Part shown: positions 58,249 through 64,000 of the stretch, piece by piece
Layout of the letters: each line of letters begins with the position of its first letter
Position numbering within the stretch: position 1 is the first letter of the stretch
Assembly: GCA_002205965.3 (NCBI GenBank)
Contig: NADL03000705.1
Coordinates: forward strand, 806,001-870,000
Direction: 5' to 3'
Origin: Kappaphycus alvarezii
Lineage: Eukaryota; Rhodophyta; Florideophyceae; Gigartinales; Solieriaceae
DNA length: 64,000 nucleotides
The notes under the pieces: generated by a model
Told to the model about the DNA's origin: nothing
Seen by the model: the letters and a program-made list of their open reading frames with translations, nothing else
Database searches by the model: none
Program-made: the position numbers and the translations under genes

Positions 58249-58764
58249 CTAGTCACATCGTCCTACGGCGAGACAGTAGAGTTCAAAGCACCAGTCATTA
58301 CCACCCAACGCAGTCTGGATACAGCAATAGTGGCATCCTGACCAGCAGTGACACTCTTCCCGTACCGTCTCTTGTAAACCCAACCAATGCGCCACTGCTC
58401 GAATCGGACCGTCTGGTTTGATGGGCTTGCGCAACACCGCACGTCTCTGGTAGCTCATCAACTCTTCCTTGCCCACACACTCTTCCATAGACCGCACCAT
58501 GTAGCGACGGAGTTTGGTGTCAACGTAGCAAAGTGCTGTGTAGCCATCACGCAGCTCGACTTCATCAGGATGAAACTTTTTGCCTTTTTCCATCAGGCAA
58601 TTCACTTCCTCCGCAGTCATGGCGCTTTTCAAAGCCAGCTTCCTTGTTTCCTCGAGTTTCTGGAGGAATAAGCTTTCGGAGTAACACGTATAGGCGGACG
58701 AGCGAGGTAGTAACAAGATGAGAAAGAAAAGCGCGGTTACCGCTGGTAAAAACATACTCGACAT
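58249..58764 (-). CDS. Secreted cysteine-rich protein, unknown function
   Basis: An uninterrupted 171-residue frame. It opens with a clear signal peptide (MSSMFLPAVTALFFLILLLP, then RSSA before the likely cleavage). The mature part has 12 Cys, an even number: four widely spaced (27, 56, 79, 96) and eight crowded at the C-terminus (138, 140, 144, 147, 148, 159, 164, 170) in the pattern CHCWSGCHYCC...C....C.....C. The middle is charged and helical (EETRKLALKSAMTAEEVNCL). The protein is probably exported or sits in the endomembrane lumen with disulfide bonds. No family is recognised. A pyrimidine-rich leader lies upstream. Unlike most genes here it needs no frame correction. Confidence 0.65.
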   Translation of the reverse strand: MSSMFLPAVTALFFLILLLPRSSAYTCYSESLFLQKLEETRKLALKSAMTAEEVNCLMEKGKKFHPDEVELRDGYTALCYVDTKLRRYMVRSMEECVGKEELMSYQRRAVLRKPIKPDGPIRAVAHWLGLQETVREECHCWSGCHYCCIQTALGGNDWCFELYCLAVGRCD

Positions 58765-61250
58765 GATTGAAATGGCTGCCGATGCAGAGCGTTAGAAAGG
58801 AAGAAGCGGAACCCCGGATAAGGCCGCGCAGAAATGTGGCAGCGATGCTTGACGGGCGTGAAACTGGTGTGAAACGGGTCGAGGGGAGAAAGCGAAGCAC
58901 ACGAGTTCACGGAAAACGCACGTGTGTGCAGTGGGTGACTGAGATACGGCAACACGGTGCTTCTCGGGTGCACAATCCGGACAAGTGTGGAAAGAGAGAT
59001 GAGGCCAACAGAAGACCCGGTTGGTGACAACCAAGGACGTGAGTACGGAAGTGAGTCTGTCGACAGAGTCTTGGCCGAATTTGGACGCTAAACGGCGTGG
59101 TGAAGCGGGAAAAGATGGGAGAGAAAAAGTTGCGCAATCGGAATGGGAAGGGGAAGAAGGACGGGTAGACAGGGCAATGAATGAAATGATGTCCGGGCAA
59201 ATTTCGTATCGGAGTGGAGGGGGGTTGGTGGGCACAGTTGCGGAGTAATGGTCCTGAGATGAGTAAGGAGCTTTAATAGTTGGGTTCAGTGTTATCAGTA
59301 GATAGAGAAGCCTGAATAGGTTCGCGGCGCTGCACTACAGGCGGGGAGCGTATTCTGCATTTTTGTTGCAAATGGAAACATTTAGATTTCTTTTATTTTT
59401 TTGTAAAATCATAGGTTAAAGGTCTGGTATGGCCGGCGTGGTGCCTAAATCGGGGAAGATGTCAACGCAAATTTAAGCAGATTGTGAGAAACTAGAAGCA
59501 ACTGGCCATCATTTTTAAGAAAATAAAAATTTCAAAGAGGTGGAGTTTCTCCCAACCCCACTGCTGTCTTTTGTGTCCCATAGTGATTCTAACCGAGAAC
59601 AGCAGTACTCCCCCTCCTCCATCCACCGACTTTAGTCACTCCTGCAGTAGTGGATTAATTGAATAGGGTACAACAGTAGATACTGAACGCATTAAACTTC
59701 CTCCACAATTCTTCTGCCTGCCATTACCCTCTGGTTTATCATACTGCAGTAATAAAGAAAAAGTACCTGCTTGGCTTATCGCGAAGTAAATTATCTCTGC
59801 ACTAAATAAAGCTCGGAATATGTAACTTTATTAAAATGTTGGCCCTCATTCAATCCACAAATCGTCTTACAATATGAATATCTTTAGTTCAAACTGTGTC
59901 TTTGCGGTGCTCTGAAGGTCCTATTATTCGGCTAATACAATTTTATGTTTTACTAATTTTCCTGAACTTACGGTCCCCTTTTCCGGTGTCTATTGAAAAG
60001 AGACACAAGCAGTAAATTCTTCTTCCGTAGCACCCCAATTCTTTCAGTGCTTGACGATTTGCAGAGGCTTCTGCTGTGTCCAGCGTTATTTAAATTTGTT
60101 GTTCTTCCGATAAAAGGCATGCAAAAAAATGAAACGGGTTGCCTTTTAAAGGCAGCTGATAAATATAAGCGGAAATACATAAAATAACATCAATGCCATT
60201 GATTCAATGGACAATACTAAACCGTAGGGTACATTAAAATCCATGATCAATACCCAGATGCTTTCGACTCTTATTATTTGCATTTAAATGTTCTGTAGCA
60301 CTTTTAGTGCACCTGCCACGACACTTTGCCCTTTTTTGTATGGGCCCCCTCTGCCCTCCTCCCCTCCTCTCCTTAGAACGCTTGCAATGTACAGTAAATT
60401 CCCCCATACTGTACTACAGTGTACAGCACTGTTGCATCACTGATTGTCGTATGATACTGCAAGCCGTTTTTTTACCGTATAAGATATCTCCACGCTGCCA
60501 AGCATCTCTATGTATACAGAAAAATTCGGTCCAACAGTATCCCAAGCAGAAAACAAAAACCAAAATTCAATATTTTATAGCCTGGTATTTTGTCAGATGA
60601 ATCCGGCAGCTCGCCAACTAATCAATTCATCGTATGATTGTGTTGCAGAACTGTCATTCATTATGCTGACATTTTCCAATTTAAAAAATCGTTTAATCTG
60701 TTTCACCCCCCTGCATTGATTGTTTTACGTAAACTAGCACCACCCACCTCCCGTTCTCTTTAATTGCCTTAATTATACGCACGGGACAGTTCCGAACAGT
60801 AATTTTAACAAAAAATCTATTATAATGTCCTCGAGTTGATGGTACAATCAAATACCAATATGGTGTTCATTGCTCTGTTTCAAAAATAGGAGAACAACCC
60901 AGTTCTTCGCGACATAAAGATCCAAAATCAAAATTTCAATCTTTGCTCTACTTTCAGAACTTCATTGTGCAACAAATTTTTCTTGTAATTAAGATTCTCA
61001 TCTCCATTCACACGCTTTTGCATCTAGCCCAACTTGCGATTTATGTCCCTATCCTATTGATAAGGTCAGCGTAAAGGATTTGTTATCTGTTATCTAAATT
61101 TAATTAGATAGACGCATCAGGGACTCACCTAATCTACTTATGTCTCATCAAAACATAAAAAATTGATATAAAATCAGCAGGAGTATTTTCCGCCACCATG
61201 GCCTTTCCATGTGTCACTCTCCGAGAAAAAGGGAGTTGACACCCAAAAAA
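58765..61250. other. Intergenic stretch, partly AT-rich
   Basis: 58.77-59.23 kb is the pyrimidine-rich upstream side (minus strand) of the secreted protein gene. From about 59.3 kb the sequence is AT-rich with no recognisable gene. TACTG units lie at about 60386-60430. Confidence 0.45.
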
Positions 61251-61255
61251 GTTCT

Positions 61256-61505
61256 CTAGGTCAAGGCAATGTGGCGAACCCTCGTGTCCTGGACAGCAGC
61301 ATTGGACCTACTTGAGCTCCTAGAACGTCTCAAATCCTCATTCTCACCAGAGACCAAAGCCTCCGTGTCCATCTGTCCCAGGACCGTCATCTTGTTTAAA
61401 ACTGAATTTGTCCGCTTCGGAATGTGGATCATGTTTCTCTGCACACCAGAAGTAATTACATCTGCACCCTGCTGGCTCAAAATCTGCTTCGAGTTGTACC
61501 CTTAA
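61256..61505 (-). other. GC-richer open segment, possible 3' end of an unidentified gene
   Basis: Within AT-rich DNA, about 80 minus-strand codons stay open: YNSKQILSQQGADVITSG, then NMIHIPKRTNSVLNKMTVLG and MDTEALVSGENEDLRRSRSS, ending HIALT with TAG at 61256-61258. The upstream frame closes near 61.5 kb. The amphipathic, polar composition looks protein-like, but no family is recognised. Confidence 0.25.
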
Positions 61506-64000
61506 CGAGATGCCAGGAGTTGTAATTTGTCGGGGGTTCGGGGAGGTACCTATAGTGGGTGAGTAGCGGCGATGACACATTTTCGAAGTATAGCATGGTT
61601 ATAATTTGTTGTTGTTGCACAGTACAGTATTTTATTTACATTAATAATCTGTGTATTGTTGCGCAATTTCCGGGGGATTTCTCGTAGGGGGAGAATCCAT
61701 ATACAGTACTACTGTACACCAATAGCAGCTATTGTACTGTACATAAGGTACTGCACAGCAATGAAATGAATTGTGCAATGACATTTGTAAAATAGCCTGG
61801 GTCCAATTCGGAACATTCCGCAGTAAACGAGATTATTGATAGATTTTATTAGACCTGGTAGTCAATAATCAAAAGACAATCCACGAGCGATGTTGAACAC
61901 AAAAAATCAAGATTTTAGTAAAAAGCAAAAGCATTAAGCATTATTATTAAAATTCAGCGAGTCACTGCACGTCAACAACTTAATGTATTCCACCTTCAAC
62001 ACTTCTTTCATCAAAAATACGCTTCACAGATTGACAAGCAGGCTTCTTCAATTCCAGCTTAAAGCCCCTCTCCGAACGGTTCTTCGATGGACAAGACTCC
62101 ATTTTTTATTCTTACTCACTCGGGTTGTCACCTGGCAACGTCTAGCTTATCTCTTTGTGTAAATCCAAGCTCGTCAAAATTGTCCTGATGACTGGTCTTG
62201 TCGATAATCATACATCACTCCTTTCCTTTGGCACATTCGGTAGCCAGCCGAGCCATGGACCAATACTCCAAGGTGCGGCCCGTTCCCCTTCAGCGACATG
62301 CCGCGTTGATGGTCACCTCCAACGCCGCGTGTTTGTTGAGCGGGCTCCCAGCCACGTTTTAGTCGGCTGGAAAGCTCACTGAACTGTACTCTTACTGTAG
62401 ACCCAGCAGTAGCAACGTTTTAGCAAGGCTCCCAACATTACACCATTCGCAGTAAAAACAACCAAAAACGTTCCCCTCCTTTCCAGTGAACTAAACGGTG
62501 TCCAACGGAATGTTCACCCCACACGCTTCAAAGTCCATCCTTTAAGGCTTTATCACTATGCAATCACTGATTTTTACCTCGTCCCCCATTTCATTCCCAC
62601 TCGCAGAGGAAGTGTCGCTGAAAATTACAGTCCTACCCTTGCAACTATTCAAGAGACCGTAACATCAAATCTTTGGCAACTGTACCCATATCATACCATA
62701 CTATCCAGTACATCCATGATCAGAGACAATCCATGTTTCCCCAAATCGTAAGTTATCATATTTTTTAACGCTTTATCGCTACTACTTGCCAAAAATGCAA
62801 GATCTCGAATACTTCCCCCTCGTCTGCACATGGTCGAAGCACCATGACGATACTACCCCTGAAGAACAGAGTAAATGTTTTGTGGCGAGAGTACCAAGCT
62901 CTGTTTTGATTGAAAAAATCAAACCAGCTCGCATCTATTTCTCAACTCCTCTCCAAGCAATGTCTAAACCCGACCACTTTCATGACCGGTTTAGTAATGC
63001 GGTTTAGTAATGCAGACTTTTGCTCCTTCCCCCACTAAACGTTGATTTCGTTGTCTTCCTTCGGAGCCTCGTGGATATTTGTAATTGTTTTTTATGATAT
63101 CAGTCCATACAACTAGGGTACATGAATTGAGATGACATAGACTACTCTTCCATGAAAGCGGAAATAGTTTACATGTTTCCAGCCTTCCAGTCTCGCAGTA
63201 AATAAATCCCCTATTATCCTATTAAAATGCACCCAACTTTTGCTCGTGGCAGGAACGTTTATCAGTCTCATTACGTCTTATTTCGTTACTCACATCACGC
63301 GTACCAAAACTGATATACATCACCGCGATGCCGGCCTTCTCGAATCTCGGTCACTTTTCCACCCGAGCAACCTTTCGTCAAACAAGCCGAATGGGGTGAA
63401 AACGGGCTCTAGTTGCATGTGCTGCAGGACACATCATCTGGTTACGTTGATTTCCTTCAGCTGGTAAGCACAGGTGTCACACGAACATAAGCTGTGTTCA
63501 GGAACAGCTTAGCTGGATGATTGCTGTAACCTGCTGCTGTTTGCGTGACCAATCGGTTATGAATGCAGGCCTGAAAACGCTTTTGCACTATTCCAGACGA
63601 GGGAAAGTACAAAAAAACTCTTCTCGTTTATGCAGCTGCGTTTACACAAGTAGAGGTCGGGAGTGTTTCTACCAAACTGCTCTCGAGGTTTCAAAATGGA
63701 GACATACTGTACACTCTCATTAAACCATTATTGGAACGATTCAAATATAGCATACATGAAAGCGCTTGGCAATATTACTGATTAGGGATGCAGGATGGCT
63801 ATTTTCCTAAGCCTGGGGGGGTAACATTTAACCATTTGATATTACTTGTCTTACTATTTGAAAAGGTTACAAGCGAATGCAGATAAGTCAGTATGTATGT
63901 CGATGATAAGCCTTGAGTAGTGATAAACAGGTTCGGATTTGGCATACCAAGTTTTTCCGGTGTTGCAAGAGATTTCCGGTATTCAGTAGACTTGAAGCGG
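61506..64000. other. Intergenic stretch at the right end
   Basis: TACTG units lie at about 61617-61630 and 61700-61755. The plus strand is pyrimidine-rich between about 62.0 and 63.05 kb, yet only short, unrecognised frames occur (for example 62786-63007). Nothing else is visible. Confidence 0.45.

Overview
This is a nuclear eukaryotic segment. It carries genes for the replicative helicase subunit MCM5, the mitochondrial complex I subunit NDUFA5, the proteasome assembly chaperone PSMG3, two half-size ABCA transporters and two BAR-domain proteins. Two introns of 87 bp with GT..AG ends and an internal CTAAC are visible. Few introns, compact gene clusters and a tyrosine-recombinase retroelement would fit an alga (a red alga is my best guess, low confidence) or another microbial eukaryote; the sequence alone does not settle this.

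Layout. 1-14.6 kb is a repeat zone: a diverged ~230-bp repeat pair (about 0.3 and 4.3 kb), a decayed Copia-type fossil on the minus strand (about 4.5-7.0 kb), and a fairly well kept DIRS/Ngaro-type element on the minus strand (8.7-13.25 kb) with ~295-bp direct repeats at its ends. 14.7-30.3 kb is the gene cluster: RING-finger protein (-), two BAR-like genes in tandem (+,+), NDUFA5 (-) head-to-head with PSMG3 (+), MCM5 (-) with two E2F-type sites upstream, then two ABCA genes pointing away from each other around a 470-bp spacer. About 31.9-50.9 kb is a ~19-kb AT-rich island with no gene I can recognise, holding at least one scrap of a Copia fossil. Related short repeats lie near both of its edges and again at 53.6 kb. 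51.3-53.5 kb holds a GC-richer relic of a PIF/Harbinger-type DNA transposon (Myb/SANT-like protein). 54-64 kb is mostly intergenic, with one intact small gene for a secreted cysteine-rich protein (58.2-58.8 kb, -).

Two themes run through the window. First, nearly every recognisable host gene changes frame by single bases while its protein sequence stays conserved. I think this points to indel errors in the assembly more than to decay. Second, clusters of the near-palindromic pentamer TACTG/CAGTA sit in gaps between genes, most strikingly between the divergent ABCA genes, and are almost absent from the AT-rich island.

The host genes do not form one pathway. They are housekeeping functions (DNA replication, respiration, proteasome assembly, membrane transport and shaping) packed in divergent and convergent pairs. 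I found no clear new multi-gene system. The most distinctive items are the TACTG arrays, the repeat-flanked AT island, the divergent ABCA pair and the secreted cysteine-rich protein.
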